Positions 1 through 7,733 of a DNA stretch of 12,510 nt are shown piece by piece (the first letter of the stretch is position 1; each line of letters opens with the position of its first letter). Position numbers and translations under genes: made by a program. The notes beneath the pieces were generated by a model. It did no database searches, was not told where the DNA came from, and was given only the letters and a program-made list of their open reading frames with translations. This DNA comes from Vallitaleaceae bacterium (GTDB taxonomy: Bacteria > Bacillota > Clostridia > Lachnospirales > Vallitaleaceae), in contig JAQICP010000047.1 in NCBI GenBank assembly GCA_027858555.1, positions 1-12,510 on the forward strand, written 5' to 3'.

Positions 1-155
1 GTATAAGACAGAAGCGAAAGTCGTAAAAGACAGAAAAAATCAATAGTAAAAGACAGAAGCAAAAGTCGTAAAAACAGAAAAAAACAATAGTAAAAGACAG
101 AAACAAAAGTCGTAAAAACAGAAAAAAGCAATAGTGAAAGACAAAAAAACGTACT
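1..155. repeat. Tandem array of seven 22-23 bp purine-rich units
   Basis: Read from position 1 the sequence divides into units beginning GTAAAA(G)ACAGAA: 1-22, 23-45, 46-67, 68-89, 90-111, 112-133 and a decayed copy 134-155. Two unit types alternate: one ends in GCAAAAGTC or similar, the other in AAAAAACAATA. The higher-order period is therefore 44-45 bp. There are no unique spacers, so this is not a CRISPR array. Each unit holds two A-tracts roughly 11 bp apart, which predicts intrinsically curved DNA. The array may continue to the left of the window. It lies just upstream of the first gene; a regulatory or structural role is inference. Confidence 0.85.
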
Positions 156-224
156 AGGAAAACACCATAGATAAGCGTGGTACAAGAATAATCATAAAAG
201 TGAGGATCTCAAGTGAAGGTTAAT

Positions 225-1082
225 ATGAAGAACAAAAAGTTAATGTCTCATATTGGTAGAATATGCCTGACAGTCCTGGGGACATTAATCGTCAGTATCA
301 GTATTAATGCGTTATATATACCATATAATATTATGTCTGGGGGCGTGTCGGGTCTAGCCATATGGCTAAACTTAACATTTGATTTCAACACATCACTCAG
401 TATTATCATCATCAATATACCAATTTTTATTATGGGATATAGATGGATTAATAAGGAGTTTATTGTGTTTAGTTTGGTGGGTGCTGTTACATTGGCTCTC
501 TTTATTCACCTGACACAGGGTGTATCATTTCACTCTGAGGAAATACTCACAACGATTTTACTTGGTGGTGTCATTAACGGATTAGGCTTAGGTCTCATTC
601 TGAGAGCAAATAGTTCAACTGGTGGTAATGATATTATCTCTAAAATACTGAATAAGTACTTTTCATATAGCATCTCTACGCTGAATTTTATGTTTAATAT
701 GTTGATTATTGCTATATCCATCGTTTTTTTTGGTATAGATATAGCCGTTCAAACATTAGCAACCATGTTTGTATCTGCCAATACAATCAAGTTCATTTTA
801 GAAGGAATCAATTATAAAAGGACAATACTTATTATTACAAAATATGATATTGAGATAGCCAAAGTCATTAATGAAAAAATGAATAGAGGTTGCACAATTC
901 TAGATGGCAGGGGTAGTTATACCAATGAATTAAAATCCGTGTTATATACTATTATCAGTATCAATCAGGTGGCGAAGCTAAAAATGCTAGTACGAAGCAT
1001 TGATAAGGACGCCTTAATCAACGTCATCGAAACCAGAGTTGTTTTTGGTCACGGAAGAGGGTTCGAAAATATCAATTCGTAA
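225..1082 (+). CDS. YitT family membrane protein (YitT/DUF161 plus DUF2179)
   Basis: Probable integral membrane protein of the YitT family; the transported substrate or exact role is not established for this family. Several hydrophobic helices are visible at about residues 13-32, 59-76, 79-96, 108-126 and 150-169. Family-typical glycine motifs are MSGGVSGLA near residue 37 and SSTGGNDII near 130. The last 85 residues (NRGCTILDGRGSY to VVFGHGRGF) match the cytosolic DUF2179 domain that usually follows the membrane part. The length of about 285 residues is normal. The start is uncertain: ATG 225 has AAGG five bases upstream, while GTG 213 has GAGGA (202-206) six bases upstream and adds four residues. 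I prefer ATG. It is the first gene of a probable four-gene operon; the helicase gene starts 20 bp downstream. Confidence 0.9.
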   Translation: MKNKKLMSHIGRICLTVLGTLIVSISINALYIPYNIMSGGVSGLAIWLNLTFDFNTSLSIIIINIPIFIMGYRWINKEFIVFSLVGAVTLALFIHLTQGVSFHSEEILTTILLGGVINGLGLGLILRANSSTGGNDIISKILNKYFSYSISTLNFMFNMLIIAISIVFFGIDIAVQTLATMFVSANTIKFILEGINYKRTILIITKYDIEIAKVINEKMNRGCTILDGRGSYTNELKSVLYTIISINQVAKLKMLVRSIDKDALINVIETRVVFGHGRGFENINS

Positions 1083-1092
1083 TAAAATATTT

Positions 1093-1097
1093 AGGAG
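1093..1097 (+). promoter_or_regulatory. Ribosome binding site of helicase gene
   Basis: AGGAG lies five bases before ATG 1103, which fixes this start. It sits in the 20-bp gap after the YitT gene, as expected for translation of a shared mRNA. Confidence 0.8.
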
Positions 1098-1102
1098 TAA
1101 TC

Positions 1103-3415
1103 ATGTCAGATGTTTTTTTCAAGGAGCTTTCACAGGAATTCAATATAGATTTATCCGTACAACAAAAGGCTGGGGTGTTACATACCAAGGGGCCATGCCT
1201 TTTACTGGCAGTTCCAGGTGGCGGAAAAACCACAACGTTGATTAGCAGAACAGCCTATTTAATTAAATCACATCATGTAAAGCCCAGTGAAATCCTTTCA
1301 GTGACTTTTTCAAAAGCCTCAGCAAAAGATATGTTAGAGCGATACAATCAGATCTTTTCAAAAAAGATTAAGGGAAAAGTACAGGTTTCAACTATTCATA
1401 GCTTTGCCTATAAAGTGGTTTTATCTTACGCCAGGTATGTAGGTAAAACTTATACGCTTATAGAAGGTAATATCAGAGCGAAGGGTAATCATAACAATAA
1501 TCAGACGTTTAGTAAGCAAAGTATCCTAAGGCAGAGTTATCGAAAGTTCAATCATGGTTATATTTCAGAAGGTGAATTAGAAACATTGGTGAGCGGGTTG
1601 TCTTTTGTAAAAAATATGATGTTCACTGATCTCGAAATAAAAGCTTACGCATCAGGTGTCAATAATTTCTACGAAATATTTCGTGATTATGAAGGTCTAA
1701 AGCGAGAAAATGATCTCATTGATTATGACGATATGCTACAAATATGCTATCAGTTATTATGTGATGAACCAAACGTCCTAGTTCAGTATCAAAAAATGTA
1801 CAAATTCATACAAGTGGATGAAACCCAAGATACCTCAAAAATACAACATGCTATCCTTGGTTTGTTAGCAGATAAAAATAAGAACGTGTTTTATGTAGCG
1901 GATGACGACCAATCCATATATGGATTTAGAGCAGCTTACCCAGAATTTTTAATTGGAATCAAAGACCTGTATCCTCAGATAGCCATATATCGGATGGAAC
2001 AAAATTATCGGTCCACTAAAAGCATCGTTGAACCTTGTAACATATTTATAAAAAATAACAAGAAAAGGTATGATAAGAACATATTCACCGAAAATCCACT
2101 TGGTAGCCCTATAAAGATTAGGACAGTGGACGAAGTAACAAATCAATATGAAGCAATCATAGAAGCATATAGAGCAATTGACGTGAATCATAGTCAGGTG
2201 ATTTTATACCGTAATAACGATTCAGCTGTTATGCTAGCTCAGTTGCTATATGAATCTGACATACCCTTTTATATAAAGGATTTTAAGAAAAAATATTTTG
2301 ACCACTGGGTAATAAATGACATGGTGAGTATTCTGAAATTTGCCCATAATCAAAATGATTCAGAAGCTTTTTCAAAGTTCTATTACAAATTTGACGGTTT
2401 TTATCTGAATAAACAAATGATAGAACAGATTCAAGGAAAAGAAACAAGTGCCTCTGTTTTTCAGCAAATCCTGCTTGAAGATGATTTGACTGGCATCCAG
2501 CAGAAGAATGTAATCAGGTTACGGCAGTGTTTCAAAGTACTTGAGAAAATGATGCCAAAGGACGGATTAAAATACATACTTGAATCTTTAGGATATGAAG
2601 CCTATGTCGAAAAGCGTTCAGAAGGTTCAGCTTACCTTGGTAATAATTTGAGAAGTAGATTGAATGTCCTTAGACACCTTTTGAAAGGTGTGAGCTCAAT
2701 GGATGCATTTACTGATAAATTAACTAAGCTTGAGGAAATTATGGTTAATGCAGGCCGTAATAGTAGTAATGGTAATATTACAAGCAGTAGCAGTAGCAGT
2801 AGCAGTAGCAGTAGCAGTAGCAGTAGCAGTAGCGGTGGCAACAGTGATAGTGAGCGTATGCCTAATAAGAATGTGATCACCCTTTCAACCGTTCATTCAA
2901 GTAAAGGATTAGAATGGGATCAGGTGTACATGGTAGACCTTGTGGATGGCATATTCCCCACTGAGGCTTCATACGAGGAGCCAGACCCAAGCTTACTAGA
3001 AGAAGAAAGAAGACTTTTTTATGTGGCAATGACTAGAGCCAAGTTGGCACTCACACTTTATGATATCAAATCAGAACCGACTTCAAGGTTTTTAAAGGAG
3101 CTTGATGTAATTGTTAACCCCGAAGCGTTTCTAAAGAAGCAAGCGACCCAAGATTCACTGCCTTCAAAAAAGAACCAACATAATGCGTACACCATTCAAA
3201 CACCTACATGCATGTCAGTTCAAGATGGTCTGGATTTAGATAATGAATTTGAGCCACTTGATGAAGGTAGTCTTGTAGAGCATGATACTTTTGGAAGTGG
3301 TAGTGTTGTAACATGTGATGAAGGTCATATAGTTATACGTTTTGATGGGTCTATCAAAAGAATGAATTTTCAATATTGTATGAATAAAGAGATGTTAAAA
3401 GTTAAAGTTTCATGA
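1103..3415 (+). CDS. UvrD/PcrA-like superfamily 1 DNA helicase with polyserine insert
   Basis: ATP-dependent 3'-5' helicase of the UvrD/Rep/PcrA group, 770 residues, near the family's usual length. All core motifs are visible: Q-motif LSVQQ (17-21), Walker A PGGGKTTT (38-45), motif Ia VTFSKASAKDM (67-77), Ib STIHSF (96-101), DEXQ box VDETQD (238-243), motif III ADDDQSIYGFR (266-276), motif IV EQNYRST (299-305), motif V TVHSSKGLEW (596-605) and motif VI ERRLFYVAMTRAK (635-647). A run of 17 serines (561-577) lies just before motif V, where subdomain 2B should rejoin 2A. Residues ~721-769 (LVEHDTFGSGSVV to IRFDG) resemble the C-terminal Tudor-like domain with which PcrA binds RNA polymerase. Motif Ia and Ib spellings differ somewhat from canonical PcrA, so this may be a second UvrD-type paralogue rather than the housekeeping PcrA. 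I therefore give no symbol. A role in repair or replication-transcription conflict is inferred. Confidence 0.93.
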   Translation: MSDVFFKELSQEFNIDLSVQQKAGVLHTKGPCLLLAVPGGGKTTTLISRTAYLIKSHHVKPSEILSVTFSKASAKDMLERYNQIFSKKIKGKVQVSTIHSFAYKVVLSYARYVGKTYTLIEGNIRAKGNHNNNQTFSKQSILRQSYRKFNHGYISEGELETLVSGLSFVKNMMFTDLEIKAYASGVNNFYEIFRDYEGLKRENDLIDYDDMLQICYQLLCDEPNVLVQYQKMYKFIQVDETQDTSKIQHAILGLLADKNKNVFYVADDDQSIYGFRAAYPEFLIGIKDLYPQIAIYRMEQNYRSTKSIVEPCNIFIKNNKKRYDKNIFTENPLGSPIKIRTVDEVTNQYEAIIEAYRAIDVNHSQVILYRNNDSAVMLAQLLYESDIPFYIKDFKKKYFDHWVINDMVSILKFAHNQNDSEAFSKFYYKFDGFYLNKQMIEQIQGKETSASVFQQILLEDDLTGIQQKNVIRLRQCFKVLEKMMPKDGLKYILESLGYEAYVEKRSEGSAYLGNNLRSRLNVLRHLLKGVSSMDAFTDKLTKLEEIMVNAGRNSSNGNITSSSSSSSSSSSSSSSSSGGNSDSERMPNKNVITLSTVHSSKGLEWDQVYMVDLVDGIFPTEASYEEPDPSLLEEERRLFYVAMTRAKLALTLYDIKSEPTSRFLKELDVIVNPEAFLKKQATQDSLPSKKNQHNAYTIQTPTCMSVQDGLDLDNEFEPLDEGSLVEHDTFGSGSVVTCDEGHIVIRFDGSIKRMNFQYCMNKEMLKVKVS
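2783..2833 (+). repeat. (AGCAGT)8.5 in-frame microsatellite encoding Ser17
   Basis: A perfect 51-bp alternation of AGC and AGT codons encodes 17 serines inside the helicase gene. Flanking codons (AGT AGT AAT GGT before, GGT GGC AAC AGT GAT AGT after) look like decayed copies. The low-complexity stretch therefore spans roughly 2757-2851. The hexamer repeat gains or loses two serines per slippage step without a frameshift. Length polymorphism between strains is plausible but not shown here. Confidence 0.97.
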
Positions 3416-3436
3416 AGTTATATAATTACATAAGTT

Positions 3437-3442
3437 GGAGGG
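3437..3442 (+). promoter_or_regulatory. Ribosome binding site that fixes the first ABC gene start
   Basis: GGAGGG sits four bases before ATG 3447. An in-frame TTG at 3435 overlaps this site and has no ribosome binding site of its own, so ATG 3447 is the start. Confidence 0.85.
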
Positions 3443-3446
3443 TAAC

Positions 3447-5195
3447 ATGTTTAAAACGTTTAAAGCTATGAAAAGCTACATTCAGCCATATAAGAAATTA
3501 TATATATCCAGCGCACTGATGACCTTGGTATTTGCATTACTTGCCATAGTGGATCCTTATTTGGTTGGACAAATTATAGATCATGTGTTAACTGATCAAG
3601 ATACTACTTTTGTTATTATGGGGTCACTTATCATAATGGGGGTGACCATATTTAGAACCATGCTAAGGTATGGTTATTTTGTGACTTTTGAGAAATTCTC
3701 TCAGAAGGTGGTTTACGACCTCAGAAAAGATCTGTATGTCAAACTGCAGAGTTTAGATTTTAGTTATTTTGATAAAACGCCTAATGGTCAAATTATGTCC
3801 AAGATGACAGGCGATATAGAAGCCATTAGACATTTTTTCGCGTGGATTACCCATGTCACCATATTTCATAGCGTCGTATTCATTATTGCAATAATAGCTA
3901 TGTTTATGATTAATCCGGTTTTGGCATCAACTTTAATATTGATTGTGCCGTTTATCACCTTTTTCTCCATTAGATTGTCAAAATCAGTTAAACCAATCTT
4001 TGCAGAAATCAGGGAACAGTTTTCAAAACTAAACACGGTTGTACAAGAAAATATTAGTGGCAATAAATTAGTTAAAGCCTTAGCTAGAGAACCTTATGAG
4101 ATTGAAAAATTTCAAAAGGAAAATGAGGCTTACAAAGAAAAAAACATGGATGCAGCCAAAGTATGGGAGGATAATCTACCTGCCCTTGATGCATTTGCTG
4201 TCCTTTTTAATGTGGTGGTATTATTTGTAGGAAGCATACTCATTCTAAAGGGTAAGATGACCATTGGTGAGCTGGTTGCCTTCAACAGGCTACTTTGGAT
4301 GATTAACAACCCACTCAGAATGCTTGGATGGATGATCAATGGTACTCAGAATTTTGTTGCTTCATTTGATCGGGTTAAAGAATTGTTAGATGAAAAAAGT
4401 GACCTGATAGAGCATAAAGAATCTATAGCTCACACCCATCTCAAAGGCTATGTAAGGTTTGAAAAGGTATCATTTCACTATGAAGACCTGCCAGTACTTG
4501 AAGATGTTTCTTTTGAAGTGAATCCAGGTCAGACGGTTGGACTGCTTGGTTCAACCGGTTCGGGTAAATCAACGCTCATTTCACTGATTTCAAGATTCTA
4601 TGAGGCAACTTCGGGGCAAATATTGATTGATGGTGAACCCATCGAATCCTATGATATATATACACTAAGAAATAATATATCCATTGCCATGCAGGACATC
4701 TTTTTGTTTTCTGATACCATTGAAGGCAATATTGCTTATGGTGTGCCAGATGCCAGTAGAATAAAGGTGCGGCTAGCTGCAGAAATAGCAGGCGTTAATG
4801 AATTTATTCATCAGTTTGATGATAATTATGACACCATTGTAGGTGAAAGAGGCGTGGGGCTTTCCGGTGGACAAAGGCAGAGAATTGCACTTGCACGGGC
4901 TATTATCGAAGACCCTGCCATACTCATATTAGATGACACTACCTCTGCTGTGGATATGGAGACAGAATATAAGATACTGACAGAGCTTAAAAAAATAAAT
5001 GAAAACAGAACAACCTTTATCATTGCCCATAGAATTTCTTCTGTAAAAGATGCGGACATCATATTGGTGATGGATGAGGGTCGAATTATCGAAAGAGGCA
5101 CCCATACCAGTTTACTTGAAGAACAAGGCTACTACTATGATGTTTTCACCCAACAAATGGGTGAATTTGATGTTGAAACTCGGGAGGGTGCGTAA
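3447..5195 (+). CDS. Heterodimeric ABC exporter subunit, degenerate Walker B (BmrC/TM287-like)
   Basis: Half-size ABC exporter of 582 residues: an N-terminal six-helix transmembrane domain (about 1-310) fused to a nucleotide-binding domain. Visible elements are A-loop Tyr345, Walker A GSTGSGKST (368-376), Q-loop Gln416, canonical signature LSGGQ (472-476), Walker B LILDD (493-497), D-loop SAVD and switch His528. Asp497 replaces the usual catalytic Glu. This is the mark of the degenerate-site partner in heterodimers such as BmrCD and TM287/288. The coupling-helix region (FDKTPNGQIMSKMTGD) is typical of the exporter fold. The stop codon TAA overlaps the start of the partner gene. The likely role is ATP-driven efflux of drugs, lipids or peptides; the substrate cannot be read from the sequence. 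Confidence 0.93.
   Translation: MFKTFKAMKSYIQPYKKLYISSALMTLVFALLAIVDPYLVGQIIDHVLTDQDTTFVIMGSLIIMGVTIFRTMLRYGYFVTFEKFSQKVVYDLRKDLYVKLQSLDFSYFDKTPNGQIMSKMTGDIEAIRHFFAWITHVTIFHSVVFIIAIIAMFMINPVLASTLILIVPFITFFSIRLSKSVKPIFAEIREQFSKLNTVVQENISGNKLVKALAREPYEIEKFQKENEAYKEKNMDAAKVWEDNLPALDAFAVLFNVVVLFVGSILILKGKMTIGELVAFNRLLWMINNPLRMLGWMINGTQNFVASFDRVKELLDEKSDLIEHKESIAHTHLKGYVRFEKVSFHYEDLPVLEDVSFEVNPGQTVGLLGSTGSGKSTLISLISRFYEATSGQILIDGEPIESYDIYTLRNNISIAMQDIFLFSDTIEGNIAYGVPDASRIKVRLAAEIAGVNEFIHQFDDNYDTIVGERGVGLSGGQRQRIALARAIIEDPAILILDDTTSAVDMETEYKILTELKKINENRTTFIIAHRISSVKDADIILVMDEGRIIERGTHTSLLEEQGYYYDVFTQQMGEFDVETREGA
5182..5188 (+). promoter_or_regulatory. Ribosome binding site of second ABC gene
   Basis: GGGAGGG lies within the 3' end of the first ABC gene, six bases before ATG 5195. 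With the TAATG overlap it supports translational coupling and roughly equal output of the two subunits. Confidence 0.8.
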
Positions 5196-6985
5196 TGACT
5201 AAGAAAAGAAACACTTTCGGGGAAGATGAATTACTTGACCAAGAATTCAATGCGACCCAATTGAAAAAACTACTCAAATATTTGTTCGCTTATTCAAAAG
5301 AAGTAGGATTGGCGTTGGTTGTCATACTGATATCAGCTGTAGCAAATCTAGTCACACCATTATTACTTAGATATGTGATAGATGATTTCATACCCAATCA
5401 TAATATTAGCGGCTTAATTATTGCTTCTCTTGGTTTTATTGGTATTATCATTATCAGTACTATAAGTATGAAGTATAGAATCAGGTTCATGTCCAGACTT
5501 GGACAAAATGTAATCCGAGATATCAGGCACGATTTATTTGCGCACATACAGACACTGCCATTTACTTTCTTTGATAGTCGACCACATGGTAAGATATTAG
5601 TAAGAGTTGTCAATTATGTCAATGCTCTGAGTGAAGTATTGTCCAATGGGTTTATTAATCTGATTGTTGATATATTCTCGTTTGCAATGGCTTTAATTAT
5701 TATGTTAACCATGAGTTTGCCGTTGACATTTACTGTTCTGGCTTTTGTGCCTTTTGCTTTTGCAGGGATTACCTATGTTAAGAATAAACAACGAAAATCC
5801 ATGCAAGAGGTTAGTGCCAAGCAGTCTAATATGAATGCCTATATTCATGAGAGTATCAGCGGCATTAAGGTGACACAGTCTTTTACTAGAGAAGATGTGA
5901 ATCTTAAAGTTTTTGAAGAATTAATGGATGACTATCAAGATAAGTGGATGGAGTCAAGAAGGTACATAGCACTCATATTTCCCATAGTGAAAAATATTTC
6001 TATTATGTCACAAGGAACCATGCTGGTTGTCGCATTGGTACTTTTAAAAGGTCAGATAACAGCTGGTGTCGTTGTGGCCTCATTAGCATACATTGGGAAT
6101 TTCTGGATGCCGCTCATTAATATCAGTGAATTTTATAATCAATTGGTATCTGCTAGTGCCTATCTGGAAAGAATTTTTGAGACCATCGATATTAAGGCGG
6201 AGATTACTAATACAAAAGATGCTTATGATTTACCAGAAGTCAAAGGCCAAATAACCTTTGACCATGTCACTTTTGGCTATGAAAAGGATCATGTGATTTT
6301 GAATGACTTTTGTTTAGATGTCCAGGCAGGCGAAACCATTGCATTCGTAGGTCCAACAGGTGCGGGCAAGACCACAGTTGTTAATCTAATCAGTCGTTTT
6401 TATGATGTAAATACTGGCGCGATACGCATTGATGGGCATGATATTAGAGATGTGACATTACATAGTTTAAGAGGTCAACTTGGCATTATGATGCAAGATA
6501 CCTTTATATTTTCAGGCACAATTATCGATAATATTAGATATGGTAGGCTAGATGCCAGTGACGAAGAGGTTATTGCTGCAGCGAAGACTGTAAAGGCTCA
6601 TGACTTTATAATGGATATGGCAGAAGACTATCATACAGAAGTGAATGAACGAGGCACCAGACTATCTACAGGACAACGCCAGTTACTTTCTTTTGCAAGG
6701 GCCCTACTCAAAGATCCTAAAGTTTTGATTCTTGATGAGGCAACTTCAAGCATTGATACCCAGACTGAAAAGGCTATTCAAGAAGGACTGGACTTATTAC
6801 TTACAGGCAGGACCTCTTTTGTCATTGCACATAGATTATCAACCATTAAGAAAGCTAACAGAATTATCGTGATTAACAATAAAGGCATTGAGGAAATGGG
6901 AACCCATGATGAACTCATGGAAAACAAAGGTCATTATTATGAACTCTATCAAGCACAGGTCAAATTCTTGCAAGAGGTAGGTTAA
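5195..6985 (+). CDS. Heterodimeric ABC exporter subunit, canonical Walker B (BmrD/TM288-like)
   Basis: Second half-transporter, 596 residues, with an extended charged N-terminus before the six-helix membrane domain (about 30-325). The nucleotide-binding domain shows A-loop Tyr362, Walker A GPTGAGKTT (386-394), Q-loop Gln434, signature LSTGQ (490-494), Walker B LILDE (511-515) with catalytic Glu515, and switch His546. The signature departs from LSGGQ at its third residue, as in TM288/BmrD-type partners. In the dimer its intact Walker B faces the LSGGQ of the first subunit, giving one hydrolysing site. Its LSTGQ faces the LDD site of the first subunit, giving one weak site. It starts on the last base of the preceding stop codon and is the last gene of the operon. 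No terminator follows at once; the first good one ends at 7310. Confidence 0.93.
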   Translation: MTKKRNTFGEDELLDQEFNATQLKKLLKYLFAYSKEVGLALVVILISAVANLVTPLLLRYVIDDFIPNHNISGLIIASLGFIGIIIISTISMKYRIRFMSRLGQNVIRDIRHDLFAHIQTLPFTFFDSRPHGKILVRVVNYVNALSEVLSNGFINLIVDIFSFAMALIIMLTMSLPLTFTVLAFVPFAFAGITYVKNKQRKSMQEVSAKQSNMNAYIHESISGIKVTQSFTREDVNLKVFEELMDDYQDKWMESRRYIALIFPIVKNISIMSQGTMLVVALVLLKGQITAGVVVASLAYIGNFWMPLINISEFYNQLVSASAYLERIFETIDIKAEITNTKDAYDLPEVKGQITFDHVTFGYEKDHVILNDFCLDVQAGETIAFVGPTGAGKTTVVNLISRFYDVNTGAIRIDGHDIRDVTLHSLRGQLGIMMQDTFIFSGTIIDNIRYGRLDASDEEVIAAAKTVKAHDFIMDMAEDYHTEVNERGTRLSTGQRQLLSFARALLKDPKVLILDEATSSIDTQTEKAIQEGLDLLLTGRTSFVIAHRLSTIKKANRIIVINNKGIEEMGTHDELMENKGHYYELYQAQVKFLQEVG

Positions 6986-7267
6986 TTAATTAGAATATTT
7001 CAATCATTTGTTATGAAACTCTATTATGGTACATGAGAAACATAAAAGATACCATAAAGTGTAATAAGTTTAAGTTATTTATAGAGTAGATTGAAGTTCT
7101 TGAAATTTCTGGGATAGATATAATTTGTTACAAACTAAGCTACATCTTAAGTTATGTCAAAGTGAGCTATAATAATGGCTGGATGCTTCTATCGGTTTTG
7201 TTATAGAAGGTTAAGATGTTAAAGTTAACTGTAATCTAGATAAGATAGGCAAAAATACAATTGAAAC
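6986..7267. other. Non-coding, structured 3' region after the ABC operon
   Basis: There is no supportable protein gene here. Inverted repeats seen: TTATGGTA (7024-7031) with TACCATAA (7050-7057), and a nested pair made of ACATCTTAA (7142-7150) with TTAAGATGT (7211-7219) enclosing CTTCTAT (7186-7192) with ATAGAAG (7203-7209). None is followed by a T-run, so none is a terminator. A TATAAT at 7119-7124 lacks a well-spaced -35 (TTGAAA ends only 13 bp upstream). The region is either a long 3' UTR of the operon or a small RNA ending at the terminator that follows. Confidence 0.5.
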
Positions 7268-7310
7268 AGAGTGAGACTAATATAATTATAAAATGTAGTC
7301 TCACTTTTTT
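7268..7310 (+). terminator. Rho-independent terminator after the ABC exporter operon
   Basis: AGTGAGACTA (7270-7279) pairs with TAGTCTCACT (7296-7305) around a 16-base AT-rich loop. Positions 7305-7310 are a run of six T. It works on the + strand only, since the other side lacks a T-run. It is 285 bp beyond the last ABC stop codon, so it ends either the operon's long 3' UTR or a separate small transcript. Confidence 0.88.
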
Positions 7311-7364
7311 GTGCAAATCTTCATATGCGATTATTATAAATAATAACAATTCATAAATAATATA

Positions 7365-7440
7365 GTCATTTCATGACATAATAAGTACGTTTCATGACAC
7401 TGGCATATTATGCATAGTATTTGTGATACGATATTTCATG
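7365..7440. promoter_or_regulatory. Phased TTTCATG(ACA) direct repeats, operator-like
   Basis: TTTCATGACA occurs exactly at 7369-7378 and 7390-7399, 21 bp apart (two helical turns). A partial copy TTTCATG lies at 7434-7440, a further 44 bp on. The first copy is also part of the short palindrome GTCAT-TTC-ATGAC (7365-7377). This spacing is typical of binding sites for a regulator that contacts one DNA face. The regulator is unknown. Confidence 0.45.
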
Positions 7441-7701
7441 GAGATGTCAATTTCTAAGACTATAAATCGAAGGCGTATGTAAGCAATAACGAAACTATGT
7501 TAGCTTGTCTTGGAAAGTCATATTATACATGTTGCCTAGGGTAGTAGGGTATAACCATATGCTACTTGCTCAAACACGTATATAAGGTGGTAGAATTTAT
7601 GGGCGAATTGAAAAGATTTTTGTGAGTAGAAAAACACAGTCAAAAGATGGAAGAGAGTTTAGTATTGTAGTTTAGTCTCAGGGTATGAAACTAGTAAACT
7701 T

Positions 7702-7723
7702 TAGATGTAAAAAAATGCATCTA
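7702..7723 (+). promoter_or_regulatory. Small dyad next to the RCC1 ribosome binding site
   Basis: TAGATG (7702-7707) is inverted as CATCTA (7718-7723) around an A-rich 10-base loop. It ends ten bases before the ribosome binding site. It could be a weak 5' UTR hairpin or a protein site; a six-base AT-rich stem may also be chance. Confidence 0.3.
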
Positions 7724-7733
7724 TATATAACAT

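Noticed and set aside
2..46. Possible C-terminal tail of an upstream gene (YKTEAKVVKDRKNQ then stop).
   Set aside because: The frame lies wholly inside the tandem repeat, is only 14 residues long, and cannot be judged without the sequence to the left.
1..155. CRISPR array.
   Set aside because: Units are contiguous with no unique spacers, and the 22-bp period is too short.
724..731. Run of eight T inside the YitT-family gene as a phase-variable tract.
   Set aside because: Runs of this length are expected in AT-rich genes for membrane proteins, and the frame is intact.
2632..2880. Open frame on the - strand with a long run of leucines.
   Set aside because: It is the reverse complement of the serine microsatellite inside a clear helicase gene, with no ribosome binding site of its own.
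7024..7057. Inverted repeat TTATGGTA/TACCATAA as the ABC operon terminator.
   Set aside because: The stem is AT-rich with an 18-base loop and no T-run follows.
7119..7124. Perfect TATAAT as a promoter.
   Set aside because: No -35 at 16-18 bp and no extended -10 TG; the TTGAAA upstream is only 13 bp away. Kept only as a weak hint in the small-RNA finding.
7175..7222. Fifteen-codon frame beginning MAGCFYRFCYRR.
   Set aside because: It has no good ribosome binding site and overlaps the inverted repeats, which explain the sequence better as RNA or DNA structure.
7599..7625. Eight-codon frame MGELKRFL with AAGGTGG eight bases upstream.
   Set aside because: Too short to support, with no attenuator-like structure following it and no runs of a single amino-acid codon.
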